Assembly: GCA_027924585.1 (NCBI GenBank)
Contig: BSBM01000865.1
Span: 7,181,001-7,245,000, forward strand
Direction: 5' to 3'
Length of the DNA stretch: 64,000 nucleotides
From: Larix kaempferi
Lineage: Eukaryota; Streptophyta; Pinopsida; Pinales; Pinaceae
In this document: positions 11,334 through 21,558 of the stretch, piece by piece
Layout: each line of letters begins with the position of its first letter
Numbering within the stretch: the stretch's first letter is position 1
The notes under the pieces: model-generated
The model's input: only the letters and a program-made list of their open reading frames with translations
Databases searched by the model: none
Told to the model about the DNA's origin: nothing
Translations under genes and position numbers: made by a program

Positions 11334-11918
11334 TTAATATTCATCCGTATCATTCTGAAAAAAAATTGGATATGCCTCCTGCATATTGCTTTCCGATTCC
11401 CAAGTAGCCTCTTCTTGGATAAGGTTCTTCCATTGCACCTTGACTTGTCCGATGATGCGGCTCCAAAGATAAATTTCTCTCCCATCGAGAATACTTTTCG
11501 GTCCCACCTGAAATTCTCCTTTGGGTTCCACTTGGATAGCATTCCAGTCAACCACATGAGTAGCATCATGAATAGATCTTTTTAGAATTGAAATATGAAA
11601 AAAATTATGTACTTTAATTGTAGGTGGTAGTGCTAGTTCATAAGCCACTGGCCCAACCTTTTCTAATATCTCAAATGGTCCATAATACATGGGTGCCAAT
11701 TTTGTGCATTTTCTTAATTTTAATGAAATTTTTATGGGTTTCACTTTCACATAAACATGATCCCCTACCTGGAAATCTCTTTGAGTTCTTTCCAAATATG
11801 CATAATTTTTTTGTCTATCTTGAGCTATCTTCAAGTTGTGTTGTACTTGTTTCATTGTAAGTTCCATATCCTTCAATATTTCAGGACCTAACATTAGTCT
11901 ATCATCTGGGCCACTCAA
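11334..11918 (-). CDS. Chromovirus integrase C-terminus with chromodomain
   Basis: The 194-codon frame has the GPY/F-type module of Ty3/gypsy integrases (FQVGDHVYVKVKP, KLAPMYYGPFEILEKVGPVAYELALP, HNFFHISILKR). A chromodomain-like segment follows (ILDGREIYLWSRIIGQVKVQW, then EEATWE). This marks the element as a chromovirus; such domains steer integration by reading chromatin marks. It overlaps by a few bases, in another frame, the integrase core at higher coordinates, so one small frameshift separates them. It is the 3'-most coding part, just before the polypurine tract. Confidence 0.9.
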   Translation of the reverse strand: MSGPDDRLMLGPEILKDMELTMKQVQHNLKIAQDRQKNYAYLERTQRDFQVGDHVYVKVKPIKISLKLRKCTKLAPMYYGPFEILEKVGPVAYELALPPTIKVHNFFHISILKRSIHDATHVVDWNAIQVEPKGEFQVGPKSILDGREIYLWSRIIGQVKVQWKNLIQEEATWESESNMQEAYPIFFQNDTDEY

Positions 11919-12607
11919 GGAAATTGGAGTGTTACATTTCCGTCCATAAATATCTCAAATGGACTGATTTTAGAAGAGGCTTGAAAACTATTATTATATG
12001 CAAACTCAACAAGATGTAAATAATGTTCCCATTTCCCAGGTTTGTCCATTACATACATTCTAAGAATGTATACTAAAATTTTATTCACCCTTTCAGCTTG
12101 TTCATCAGTCTGGGGGTGATATGCAGTACTAAAATTTAATTGAGTATCCAGCCCTTTAAATAAGGCCTTCCAAAAAATTCCTGTAAACTTTACATCCCTA
12201 TCAGAAATTACAACATTAGGTATCCCATGCAATCTAAAAATTTATTTCATAAAAATATTAGCAATATTAATAGCTTTGTAAGTATATTTGACAAGAATAA
12301 AATGTGTTGCCTTACTAAGTTTATATACCACAACCATAATTGAATCAGTATGTCTAGCAATCTTAGGAAAACCTGTTATAAAATCCATGCTAATAACTTC
12401 CCACTTCCATTCTGAAATGGGTAAAGGATGTAGAAATCCGGCTGGGTGTTGATGCCCATCCTTAACTTGCTGGCATTCAATGCATCTAGCTATATATTTT
12501 TCTCCCTCTTGTTTCATATTAGGACAAAAGAATTCTTTTCTTAACATAATGATCATTTTATGATATCTAGGATTTCCTGAATATGGTATCTTATGCATTC
12601 CGTTCAT
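11915..12607 (-). pseudogene. Chromovirus integrase, zinc-binding and catalytic core
   Basis: Two frames, split by a stop near 12235-12241, together give an H2C2 zinc domain (HKIPYSGNPRYHK ... CIECQQVK) and the DDE core: ISMDFITGF (first Asp), VVISDRDVKFTG (second Asp) and TDEQAERVNKI (Glu). All three catalytic residues are kept. The protein would insert element cDNA into chromosomal DNA. The frame leads back without a gap to the RNase H half at 12830-13053. Confidence 0.9.
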
Positions 12608-13053
12608 GATTAATGACTTGATCTACTCTAAATTAGGTACATACAATCTGTTTTTACATACCAACAATTCTTTTATGTTTAGACTAAATTCTGTTTTTAC
12701 TTTATTTTATTTATTTTTTGTTGTCTTTTCCTTTAATTTTTTATACTCTTTATCAAATTTTGTTGTTGTCTCGATTTTATCATCCAAATCTGTTTCATAG
12801 CTGCTACTTGCAGTTACATACATCATATTTGCATGATGACTTAACACATCAACCACTCTATTTTCCTTCTCTTAATATGTTTGATTTCAAAGTCATATTC
12901 ACTTAGGAAAGATAACCATCTAGCTTGTCTAGCATTTAAATTCTATTGGTCAAATAAATATTTTAAACTCACATTATTAGTCATTAGGAAGAATCTTCTC
13001 CCAATAAGATAGTGTCACCACATTTTAAGTGCATGAATAATGGTAGCTAACTC
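12608..13053 (-). pseudogene. Chromovirus RNase H, C-terminal half (cut by insertion)
   Basis: From 13053 downward the minus strand reads ELATIIHALKMW, stop, HYLIGRRFFLMTNN, then a segment ending ARWLSFLSEYDFEIKHIKRR. This is the second half of a Ty3/gypsy RNase H and the tether to integrase. Two stops are visible (TGA after KMW, TAG after FDQ). The missing N-terminal half ends with ATHDWEF at 60049 and upward. The break coincides with the AACTC TSD of the 47-kb insertion. Confidence 0.9.
13049..13053. repeat. TSD AACTC, left copy
   Basis: AACTC precedes TGTCAC at 13054 and is repeated after GTGTTACA at 60044-60048. Joining the flanks with a single copy restores a continuous RNase H reading from the chromovirus. 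Confidence 0.9.
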
Positions 13054-13296
13054 TGTCACAAACAGAAATAAAATAATAAATAAGTATAAACTAGCAATTA
13101 ATTAATAATAATTGTAATTATAATTATTCTAAGAGGACACGACTCGTCTCAAAAGGTGACTAACAATATATAGAAGAGCCTGCAATGTAATATTATTCAT
13201 CAAATTCAATTATTATTCAATATGTATTATTTATGAAGATGGATCTCTTCTTTATCCAGATACGGATTCTCCATAATACAGGGATTCGGTGTTACA
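13054..13296 (+). repeat. LTR A of the three-LTR element
   Basis: 243 bp, TGTCACAAAC to GGTGTTACA. By eye it is close to, but not identical with, LTR C (59800-60043). The core promoter equivalent of LTRs B and C reads TATATAGAAG here. Confidence 0.92.
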
Positions 13297-13297
13297 T

Positions 13298-13307
13298 TGG
13301 TATCAGA
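13298..13307 (+). promoter_or_regulatory. Primer binding site of internal copy 1
   Basis: TGGTATCAGA lies one base after LTR A. It is complementary to the 3' end of plant initiator tRNA-Met, the usual Copia-type primer. Confidence 0.75.
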
Positions 13308-13347
13308 TATTTTTCTCCTCCCCTTAGAGCTCAGGTTCGGCTCTTCT

Positions 13348-14027
13348 TGTTGGAACATTTAAAAAATCCACTATGTCATTCTAAACTTAGGATAAAATTA
13401 ATTAATCATTTATGATTAATTTCCTGAGTTTTGACTAGGTAGAATAAGCCACTTTTGTCTTTTAGTGGACCACATGCTATCCTCATTCACAAAAACAAAT
13501 TTGGATAGATTCTGGATAAGATTTCCTTGGATTTTGCTTGATTTTATTCCATTCCTGAATTAAAAAGACACTATCCTGATTTAGTTAGCTTTGTCATGTT
13601 TTTTCTACTTTCTAGTGGAAAAGATAAAGCTAGTTTACTTGGAATCTTTTGCCACTTGACCAATCCGACCTCCACATCATATTTAACCTTCTAAAGTAAT
13701 CATTACATTCCATTTACCTCACTCATTAGTTTCCATACCATACTTACTAAATTCATGAGCCTTGAGGATACTTTTGCAAACTGCTTTTGCCACCTAGGTG
13801 GTTTTTTGCCTTGAGTCTAAGCCTTTTCTTTTTGCTCTTTCCATATTGCCTCAAAGGAATTCGATTTTCTCCATGGAGGATGTATTATATATTTTTATCA
13901 TATCAATGAATAATATACAGAATTATTTCCACAATTTATCTTCTCTGATATTCTTCTCTCATTGTCTGAAATATTCCATGGTGAAATTGTCTTATGAATC
14001 TAGTTCCTAGTAATTGAAAATATCACA
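13348..14027 (+). repeat. 5' LTR of the gag-only Copia-like element
   Basis: 680 bp; matches 16208-16886 along its length. It contains a short palindrome, TTAATCATTTATGATTAA, near 13399-13416, which is also in the 3' LTR. Confidence 0.92.
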
Positions 14028-14040
14028 TGGTATCAGAGCT
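14028..14040 (+). promoter_or_regulatory. Primer binding site (tRNA-iMet type)
   Basis: TGGTATCAGAGCT directly abuts the 5' LTR. It is the standard Copia primer site complementary to initiator tRNA-Met. Confidence 0.9.
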
Positions 14041-14107
14041 AGCTTGATTCGAAGCAATTTAGAATAGTTTTTTTTGCAGGTATTTCTATCACCAAGAGCA
14101 CATCAGT

Positions 14108-15250
14108 ATGGAGAAAAATCAAGACAAAACTATGATTCTCACTCCCTTAAATTTCTTTGACTGGAAGGCGCATATGATCATCTAGCTTCGGAGCAAAGGA
14201 TTGTATAGAGTCACTATGGGGTATGAAACTGAGCCAGGAGCTGTTGCATTAAAATAAAAATGGTTTAATAGGATTGATTAAGCTTATGGGTTACTTTTTC
14301 TCTCTAGATCTCCAGATATTCTATTCTATATTGATTCTCTATCCACTCCAAATGAAGTATGGACAAAACTAGAATCTCTCTTTGGAAAACAGGATGAGCT
14401 CAGAGGTCATTTGTTGGAGATTGAGTTGATCTCTCTTAGTCCAAGTGATTTCGATTCTATGGAGGAGTTCATCTCAAAATTCAATAACCTGGTGCTTCAA
14501 CTCAAGCAATGTGGCATAGAGAAGAAGGATGAGCAATGAATCCTCACCATTCTGTCAAAACTGAGTTCAGAATACTTAGTATTTGTGTTTACTTTTCATT
14601 CTACAATACTTGCATTTCCCATGTGGAAGATTGCGACCTTGGATGCATTCATTGATTCACTCACTCAGGAGAAGGACAATCTGGTCCAAATGAGGGATCA
14701 ATCACCCTCCAAATACTTTGCACTTGTTGATCATGGAGCAAAGAGTTTCAAGAATAACAAATCCAAACAAAAGATATTGTCAAATGAAGAGGATTTTGAT
14801 GGAGATTCCAAATCCAACAAGATGAAGAAGGAGAAGCCCAAGTGTTCTTATTGCTACAAAGGCACTCATCCTGAAAAATATTTCTTCAAGAAGAAACATC
14901 ATGGCCAAAATGCATGAAGAACATAACATAGATGTTCCTGACTTTGCAAAGAAAGAACAAGGCAAGCTTGCTGTAGAACAAGAACTCTGCCTCCAAGCCC
15001 CTCCCAAAGGTAATAATGTTTATGCTTTGAGTGCTAGAGTGAAATATGATTCTTATTTCTCTGATATAGATTCACATTTTGATATATCAGAATCAGAGAC
15101 CTCCACCTCTTCTTTGGAACAATCTGCAATCAATTCATCCAAGTCTACTCTCATAACTAGTCATTTTTTACTAGCTTCTGACTTGTCTTCTGAAAGGTCT
15201 TTCGAACACCATTCAAATATTTTAGATTTTGATTTAGAATATTATTTATA
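14108..15250 (+). pseudogene. Copia-type gag with CCHC remnant, several stops
   Basis: Reading from ATG at 14108 gives MEKNQDKTMILTPLNFFDWK, then blocks typical of Copia gag (PNEVWTKLESLFGKQDELRG; SMEEFISKFNNLVLQLKQCG; ILTILSKLSSEY). The knuckle at about 14845-14886 reads CSYCYKGTHPEKYF: the last Cys of C-x2-C-x4-H-x4-C is Tyr, so it is broken. Coding then continues in another frame (14901-15251) through an Ala/Lys-rich segment ending in an acidic Ser-rich tail. In-frame stops occur upstream (near 14183, 14254, 14276, 14537). The product would form the virus-like particle. Confidence 0.8.
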
Positions 15251-15257
15251 GTCTAAT

Positions 15258-15989
15258 ATGAAGGTCATTACATATCCCACATCATATTCCCAACCTTTGG
15301 ATTCACAAAAGAACCTACAAATCCCAAGTTCTCTAGTTAAGGAACTACACAATTCTATGTTTTCCTACACTGTGTCACTTGCCTCTATTGCACTTTTATC
15401 TTTCATATCTTTCATTGGTTGGAAAGCCATGTTTTTGGATTTATTTGGAATAATATTCCAAACATTTGGACCTGACCCCATCATTCATGGTTCAAAAGTC
15501 AATTCCTCACACTCTCTAGGCTCGCTCAGCTGTCAGGGTGATCTAGTTTCTCAAACTTTTCCTATTGAAACTCTGTTCAATCATGGAGACTTGACATCTT
15601 TATTGGTTGCTGCTCCATATGAATCACATTCTTATATTTTAGAGCTGCATGACCTCATTTTAAATATCAGAAACGTTCTACATCAGTTTGAAAACAAAGT
15701 ACAAGAATTAGTACACCACATTGCAGCTACAGAAGAAATTGATCATGTTGAGTTCAATGTTTCTCCTTGGGAAGGAGTATGCATAGATATTCTTTCCATC
15801 ATTGATTATGTTTTCAGATCTGTTTATGTATGTTACAGCAGTAAGAAAAATTCATTTGATGCTCCTCCATCATCAGAAGATGAACTTCATAGAGCTTCAA
15901 CACATGGTTCTTGCCTACACAACATTGATGCACTGATGCATGATCATGACATCCACAATCTCTTCATCAATTCAGTTACTCGGAAGTAG
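15258..15989 (+). CDS. Unidentified ORF with hydrophobic segment, in the usual place of pol
   Basis: 243 codons, uninterrupted, starting six bases after the gag stop. I do not recognise it. Visible features: one hydrophobic stretch long enough for a membrane span (residues about 34-57, including LASIALLSFISFIGW), then an alpha-helical middle (HDLILNIRNVLHQFENKVQ) and a His/Asp-rich tail. It lacks protease, integrase, RT and RNase H motifs. It remains open while the gag in front has stops, which may be chance or may mean it is younger or under constraint. It could be a gag extension or an acquired host sequence. Confidence 0.5.
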   Translation: MKVITYPTSYSQPLDSQKNLQIPSSLVKELHNSMFSYTVSLASIALLSFISFIGWKAMFLDLFGIIFQTFGPDPIIHGSKVNSSHSLGSLSCQGDLVSQTFPIETLFNHGDLTSLLVAAPYESHSYILELHDLILNIRNVLHQFENKVQELVHHIAATEEIDHVEFNVSPWEGVCIDILSIIDYVFRSVYVCYSSKKNSFDAPPSSEDELHRASTHGSCLHNIDALMHDHDIHNLFINSVTRK

Positions 15990-16195
15990 CCGATTCAACT
16001 CATTCAAATGAGAAACATGACAGTATGAAGACATCAAGTATGTCCATTTTTGAGGGAGGGTTTTGTTCCCATGAGGTTTTCCTTGTTTCCTTGGTTTACA
16101 TGGACAAGTTATTTTTGTATTGGGGTGACCATAAGCCTTGTTGCTTGGGCCCTATATTTCTGATATTTTTCTGATTCCCATCACATAAATTTAGG

Positions 16196-16207
16196 ATTAA
16201 GGGGGGG
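16196..16207 (+). promoter_or_regulatory. Polypurine tract of the gag-only Copia-like element
   Basis: TTAAGGGGGGG directly precedes the 3' LTR start TGTTGGAAC at 16208. Confidence 0.85.
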
Positions 16208-16886
16208 TGTTGGAACATTTAAAAAACCCACTATGTCATTCTAGACTTAGGGTAAAATTAATTAATCATTTATGATTAATTTCCTGAGTTTTGACTAGGT
16301 AGAATAGGCCAATTTTGTCTTTTAGTGAACCACATGCTATCCTCATTCACAAAAAATAATTTGGATAGATTTTGGATAATATTTCCTTGGATTTTACCTG
16401 ATTTTATTCCATTCCTGAATTAGAAAGACACTATCCTGATTTAGTTAGCTTTGTCATGTTTTTTCTACTTTCTAGTGGAAAAGATAAAGCTAGTTTAGTT
16501 GGAATATTTTTCCACTTGACCAATTCGAACTACACATCATATCTAACCTCCTAAATCCATCATTACATTGCATATACCTCACTCATGAGCTTCCATACCA
16601 TACTTACTAAATTCGTGAGCCTCTAGGACAGTTTTGGAAACTATTTTTTCCACCTAGGGGGTCTTTTGCCTTTTTCTAAGCCTTTTCTTTTTTCTCTTTC
16701 CATATTGCCTAAAAGGAATTCGATTTTCTCCATGGAGGATGTATTAAATATTGCTATCATATCAATGAATAATATACAAAGTGATTTCCACAATTTATCT
16801 TCTCTATTCTTCTTCTCTCATTGTCTGAAATATTCCATGGTGAAATTGTCTTATGAATCTACTTCCTAGTAATTGAAAATCTCACA
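16208..16886 (+). repeat. 3' LTR of the gag-only Copia-like element
   Basis: 679 bp direct repeat of 13348-14027 with scattered substitutions. Confidence 0.92.
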
Positions 16887-18010
16887 CTTACACCACCCTT
16901 CTCGCCTTCCGCTCCTCATATAAATTCCATCAGTATCTTTGTACATATATCCGATTGCTTCACCTCAATCCCTGCTCCCATAGCCATTTACACCGTCATC
17001 CTCCGCGTTCCTCCTCTTTCCTTTACACCCCCACGCTATGCATCTGCTCCACGCCACCCTACCACACCACTCCTTTACCTCCCCTCCCTCACACTAACTA
17101 CGCCCTCGACATGCGACTTCCTACCTCCGCGCTCTCCTCCCCCATTCTCCCCCACTTCCGCCAACCTTCCCCCCCCTTTCGTTGCTCCTCTCGCAGCTCC
17201 CTCCAACCTCCACCACGACCACCCACATACCTGCGCATGTCCCTTACAGCTCCTCCTGTGTATTCCCTTACCCCCATGCAGCCAATCCACTTCCCCTCTG
17301 CTCCCTCCCCACACGCTGCCACTCCCCACCTACTGCTCTAGCTCCCGCGCACTCCGCTAGGCACTCCTGTGTCCACCACCCTTGACCCCCGACTTATGAT
17401 CCTCCTCCATCCCTGCACCCTCTGAACCAACCCCCCTCAATACATCCTCCATCTCTTTGTATTTCCCTCTCCCATCCTCCACACAGCCTTCCTTCCTTCT
17501 CTTCCCCCCAAACTCCTCCTTCCTGCTCCACTCCTCACTTTCCCTTCACGCTGCTTGCCTCCTCCACGTAACCCTACACACAAAAAAAAACCGTTAATAA
17601 AATATATATATTTTATAATAATATTATTATTTTAAAATAATTTTACTAACAACCTTTAAATATATATATATATCTATATTTTATAATAATAGTATTATTA
17701 TTAAAAAATATTTTTAAAGGGAAAAAAAAACTATTAAAAACTATATATATATATAATATTACTATTATTTATTTAATAATAGTAATAATCATTAAAATAT
17801 TTTTAAAAATTAATTGGATTAATTATTACTGCTGGAAAACTTCTACGAGTAGACATGAAGTCGATGTGGGAAGAATTGAATATGATTTTTTATAAGCAAA
17901 AGAAAAAGATGGATGAAATGCTTGATCATATGGAACAATCAGTTGTAAAAGCTGCTCAAAAAACTATTGATGACACATTCAATAAAATAATCCAATGAAG
18001 CATACAAAAG
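16887..18010 (+). other. Internal copy 1 of the three-LTR element, first part
   Basis: Matches 58147-59148 in internal copy 2. Three zones can be seen: a strongly pyrimidine-rich leader (about 16890-17570, mostly C and T), AT-rich runs with TATATATA and ATAATAATA (17585-17810), and a short region with GAAGAATTGAATATGATTTT. The proline/serine-rich reading frames in the leader come from base composition and are not supported as proteins. Confidence 0.75.
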
Positions 18011-18656
18011 TGTTAGAAAAACAGGATCGCAGAGCAATAATCAATAAACAGAAATGCAAATATAATCTCACATACACATTACAAGAGAGACACAGATATA
18101 TCGCGGTTCACCCAACTTGGGCTACGTCCACACTGAATTTGCCAGTCCTTATTATTATTACCGTCCAACAAGTCGAAGGGATACAACCTGCAGCACAACC
18201 GCTGCACTTCCTCTTCTCTGTTTTACAGTCTCTCTCCAGATCTCAAAGATATTTACAATGCATAAAACCTAATACATCAACCACCCTAGCCATATTACAA
18301 TGTCTTTCTTTTATAAGGGAAATACAATGGGAAAATACCACGGGATACCCAAAACCATGGGCCCGCAAAACAGCTGGCGAAAACAGCCCCAAAAATTTTC
18401 TTCGGGGCCGTTTCCCCCGAACCCCCATTTCTCGGGGGCGCTGCCCCCGAACCCCCGCCGGGGGACCGCTGGCCCCCGGACCCCCCAGCCAGGGGGGATG
18501 GGCCCCCCTGGAACCCCGTGGGGGGGCGATGCCCCCCCACACCCCCCCCGCTCGGGTGAGTGTACAGTCCACCTTCACATCATATAGAACTGGGGTACAA
18601 ACACGGCTGATACAATATCATCTATGAGACTAGAAGGTCTGGCTCCACAACCAACA
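18011..18656. repeat. Solo LTR with a G/C-run block
   Basis: 646 bp starting TGTTAGAAAAACAGG and ending ACAACCAACA, flanked by AAAAG on both sides (18006-18010 and 18657-18661). The paralogous site at 59142-59152 (CATACAGAAGGCC) lacks it, which proves insertion. No internal region or second LTR is present, so it is a solo LTR left by LTR-LTR recombination. The segment 18395-18555 is extremely GC-rich, with many runs of five or more C (G on the minus strand), in contrast to the AT-rich surroundings. Confidence 0.88.
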
Positions 18657-18661
18657 AAAAG

Positions 18662-18918
18662 GCCTCTCAAGACAAGGACTTTGAAATTAAATCAAAATAT
18701 GATTTTCAAAGCCTGGAAAAAAAACTAGATAAAGAACATAAAAATGATAAAGAGGAAGATACATAAAACTATTATGTCAACCAAGATGAGATTAAGGCTA
18801 TTGACCAAAATTGTGGCGAGAATCAATCCAATTATGCGGTTAAGTATCTGATGAAAGCTGTATGCACAAAATGTAAGGAAGAAAAAACAAAGGAACTTCT
18901 AAAGAAAAGGACAATAAT
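18662..18918 (+). other. Internal copy 1 of the three-LTR element, second part
   Basis: Matches 59149-59412 in the uninterrupted copy (AAGGACAATAAT at the end). It holds an A-rich, Lys/Asn-coding stretch with stops; no protein motif is recognisable. Confidence 0.75.
18916..18918. repeat. CACTA target-site duplication AAT, left copy
   Basis: AAT before CACTACTAC; the same three bases follow the element at 57470-57472. Three-base TSDs are diagnostic of the CACTA superfamily. Confidence 0.9.
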
Positions 18919-19560
18919 CACTACTACATATGGCCAAAATTGCCACGTTTTTTCGTTGTAATAGCCACGATTTTTTGTCCCTATTGCAACGATCTAGGGT
19001 TTGTTTTTTCGTGGAACCAACTTCATGGATATACGGACAAAGATTCCCCGTTGTGGCAATATGAACATTTCTCAGTGGCCACGTGTCACCTTCGCAACAG
19101 TCCTTAGATCTTTGGAAAATTAATTCTTCCACGAAGTTTTGTCGATATATCAACTCCCCTCATCTATATGTTTCCACGCAAATGCTTTACCTACCACAAA
19201 CTTTTGTGTCTATAGAGACGAACTTAAATTGAAGGTTCATCGCTATAGCAACAAACATTCATGGCTGGTTTAGCATCTGCATGGTAACATCTTATATAGC
19301 TCCACGAATGTTCGTCGCAATAGAGATGATTAGATTCACTAACTTTACTGGCAAGTTCAACATCTGCGTGGAAACATTTCTATAGTTCCTCGAAACTTCA
19401 TCTCTGTATCCACAAAAATTCGTCTCTATATCCATGAAAATTCATGGCAGGTTCATCATGTGCAGTTAAAAATTTTATTTGGTTCCACGACAGTTCGTCT
19501 AAATATCATTAACTTTCATGGCAGGAATCCATCGATATTGTGACGATACCTGGAAGTGTT
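18919..19560. repeat. CACTA left terminal inverted repeat and subterminal repeats
   Basis: After the 15-bp TIR, short motifs recur in both orientations: CCACGA/TCGTGG, TTCGTCGC, TTCATGG and GTCTCTATATCCA (for example near 18950, 18998, 19010, 19130, 19309, 19395-19440, 19485). In CACTA elements such arrays are binding sites for the TNPA-type protein and are needed for end recognition. Confidence 0.8.
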
Positions 19561-21292
19561 AAAAAAAAACAAAAAGCCTAAATGGCAATCGTTGAATCAT
19601 AGCAGAGCACCATTTCAAAGCATAAATATATATGCCTCAACGTTTTGATGATCATCACATAAATGCTCCCCCTAACTGATATGTTGAAGTTCAGTAAATT
19701 CATAAAAGGTAAGCATGCATCATCATCATTCTTCAAACCTTTAACTTTTCATCGTAATGTTCATTTAAGTCTGCTCATCTTCAAGTTTTTAATAAACACA
19801 CTCCCCCTATCAAATATGCTACTTCAAACTTCTTGTCAAATCAGGCTGAAAGGAAATTTTTTCAACAATTCTTTTGCTAAAAGTAACAAATCTGAACTTT
19901 TCCAATTCAACCTTACCAAAACTGATCTGTCAAGTATAATTATGTTATGTCAATCTGATCTACTCACTTGGTCAATCAGTGTTTGTCATTAGACTGCTTC
20001 AGTTGCTCACCATCTTCAAACTTTGTGTATGTTTGAACATGTTCCAATTTTACTTCCATCTGGTGTAAAAGATCTTTTGGATCAACACAAGAGATACACC
20101 TGTGCATTGATGTCCAAGGAGTCATCTTCCATCTATGACCCTGAGGCTGCCTCAATAATCTTCAACATTATGGGACTGTTTGCTTGCTTGGGAAGAGTTA
20201 ACTTTGGGACTGTGTATATGCAATATGTCATCATCACTTATGTATCATATCAAGGCATAATATCTCACACTTGGGCTGTGTATGTGTGCTGTAGAAGATA
20301 TGTGAATCTATAAATCATGAAGAAGTTAGCATGCCCAACAGCACAAGTTTAGTGGTTGTGTTTGAAGCAGTGCAGAGTGATCCCTCTGCTAGATCTGGGT
20401 TACTCTCAAGTGTAGGGAATACACCTATGTAGAAGAATGCAGACCTTGTAAATCATTGATTTGTTGGATTCAACGGGGCTCAACTGAGCAACAATGAAGC
20501 AGGGTCTGTTGAAGATCAAGTCAATGCTATTAGGGCATTCAAAATACAAGTGTCACAGTGATTGCCTAAAGAAACACAGTAGCAAAGACAGTAGCTGATG
20601 ATGAAGAGAATATTAGCCTAATGATGGATCTCGTGGACCCTGAGGAAGCAGCTCATGGAGAGGAGGATGAGAGCACTAATTTCCTTTTTGCTGATATTGT
20701 TGAACATACAGAACCGTGGAAGTACTTGGAGCAAGGAAGATTCATATTATATTTCCTTTGAAGAATGTTGGATGAAGAAGCCTTTAGTCAATTATGCATT
20801 ATGAACTGATAGATTAAAGGGATCTAATTGAACTCATCCAAGGGGATTGGTTCTTGATAACTCTTCTTTCCTTTTAATTCTGAGATGGTTGTCAGGTATG
20901 ATTTGTAGTTTGGTACATGAACAATAGATAGGCCATTGCCCTATATCCAGTCTTGGAGACATGACTTCAATCCAAACTTCAAAGAACATTAATCAAGCAC
21001 AATATTCCCTCTAGATTGAGTATGCCAGCTTCAGCTGACATGAGGCCCTTTGTTGATATGTTTGCAAGGTACTAATTAGTGATGACAACCGTGTTCAAAC
21101 CCAAGAGTTTTTGTTAAAGTGGATCTAAACATAAATTGGCCTTAACGTCTCAAATTTTTTGCCAAGGTTAGGGTACATGATCCCCATTCTCCCCATTCTC
21201 CAAGGACATGGGTCTTACAAGGGGGATGTTTCCCCATGTGCCCTTTTAGAAGGGATGCAAGGAAACGCAATAGGGAACTTCTCCCTCAAAAC
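19561..21292. other. CACTA interior, unassigned
   Basis: No complete gene is seen. Plus-strand frames (19663-19992, 20023-20313) have no motif I know. An acidic stretch around 20620-20720 (MMDLVDPEEAAHGEEDES) could be part of an exon of a captured or decayed gene, but it has no recognisable family. Confidence 0.4.
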
Positions 21293-21558
21293 ATGAGACA
21301 CTCCCACGCTCCCATTTTACCAAAATCTGTTGTTTCAAACCCCCTCTCCCTAGTAATTATTGGTAATATCAAATCCCCCCTCCCTAGTAATTTCTGGTAA
21401 TAATAAATTCCCCCTCTCCCTAGTAATTAATCATAATATTAAATGTCTCATTTTTACATTCAAGTAAAAATGAGACATTAAATATTATGAATAATTACTA
21501 GGGAGAGGGAGTTCAAAACGGTGGACTTTGGTAAAAAGGGAGCATGGGAGTGTCTCAT
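21293..21558. repeat. Long inverted repeat (MITE-like hairpin)
   Basis: ATGAGACACTCCCACGCTCC at 21293 pairs with GGAGCATGGGAGTGTCTCAT ending at 21558. Nearer the centre, CCCTAGTAATTA ... AATGTCTCATTTTTAC pairs with GTAAAAATGAGACATT ... TAATTACTAGGG around a loop at about 21458-21464. The left arm carries extra copies of CCCTCTCCCTAGTAATT (near 21344, 21380, 21413). It contains no coding. The structure resembles a fold-back MITE; TSD unclear. Confidence 0.75.

Larger units (their letters stand above)
13348..16886 (+). mobile_element. Gag-only Copia-like retrotransposon (TR-GAG type)
   Basis: The element is 3.5 kb with LTRs 13348-14027 and 16208-16886 (both about 680 bp, TGTTGGAAC to TCACA). 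The PBS is TGGTATCAGAGC at 14028 and a polypurine tract ends at 16207. The flanks CTTCT (13343-13347) and CTTAC (16887-16891) are a TSD with one mismatch. The uninterrupted paralogous site near 58141-58150 reads CTTCCAACACCC. The 2.2-kb internal part holds a Copia gag and a second unidentified ORF, but no protease, integrase or reverse transcriptase. It is therefore non-autonomous. Confidence 0.9.

Noticed and set aside
16955-17385. Proline/serine/threonine-rich plus-strand frames, and the matching ones at 58034-58648
   Set aside because: Pyrimidine-rich leader of the non-autonomous LTR element; several frames are open at once and the peptides differ between the two copies.
18243-18627. Glycine/proline-rich frames on both strands
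   Set aside because: Produced by the GC-run block of a solo LTR; no domain and overlapping frames on both strands.
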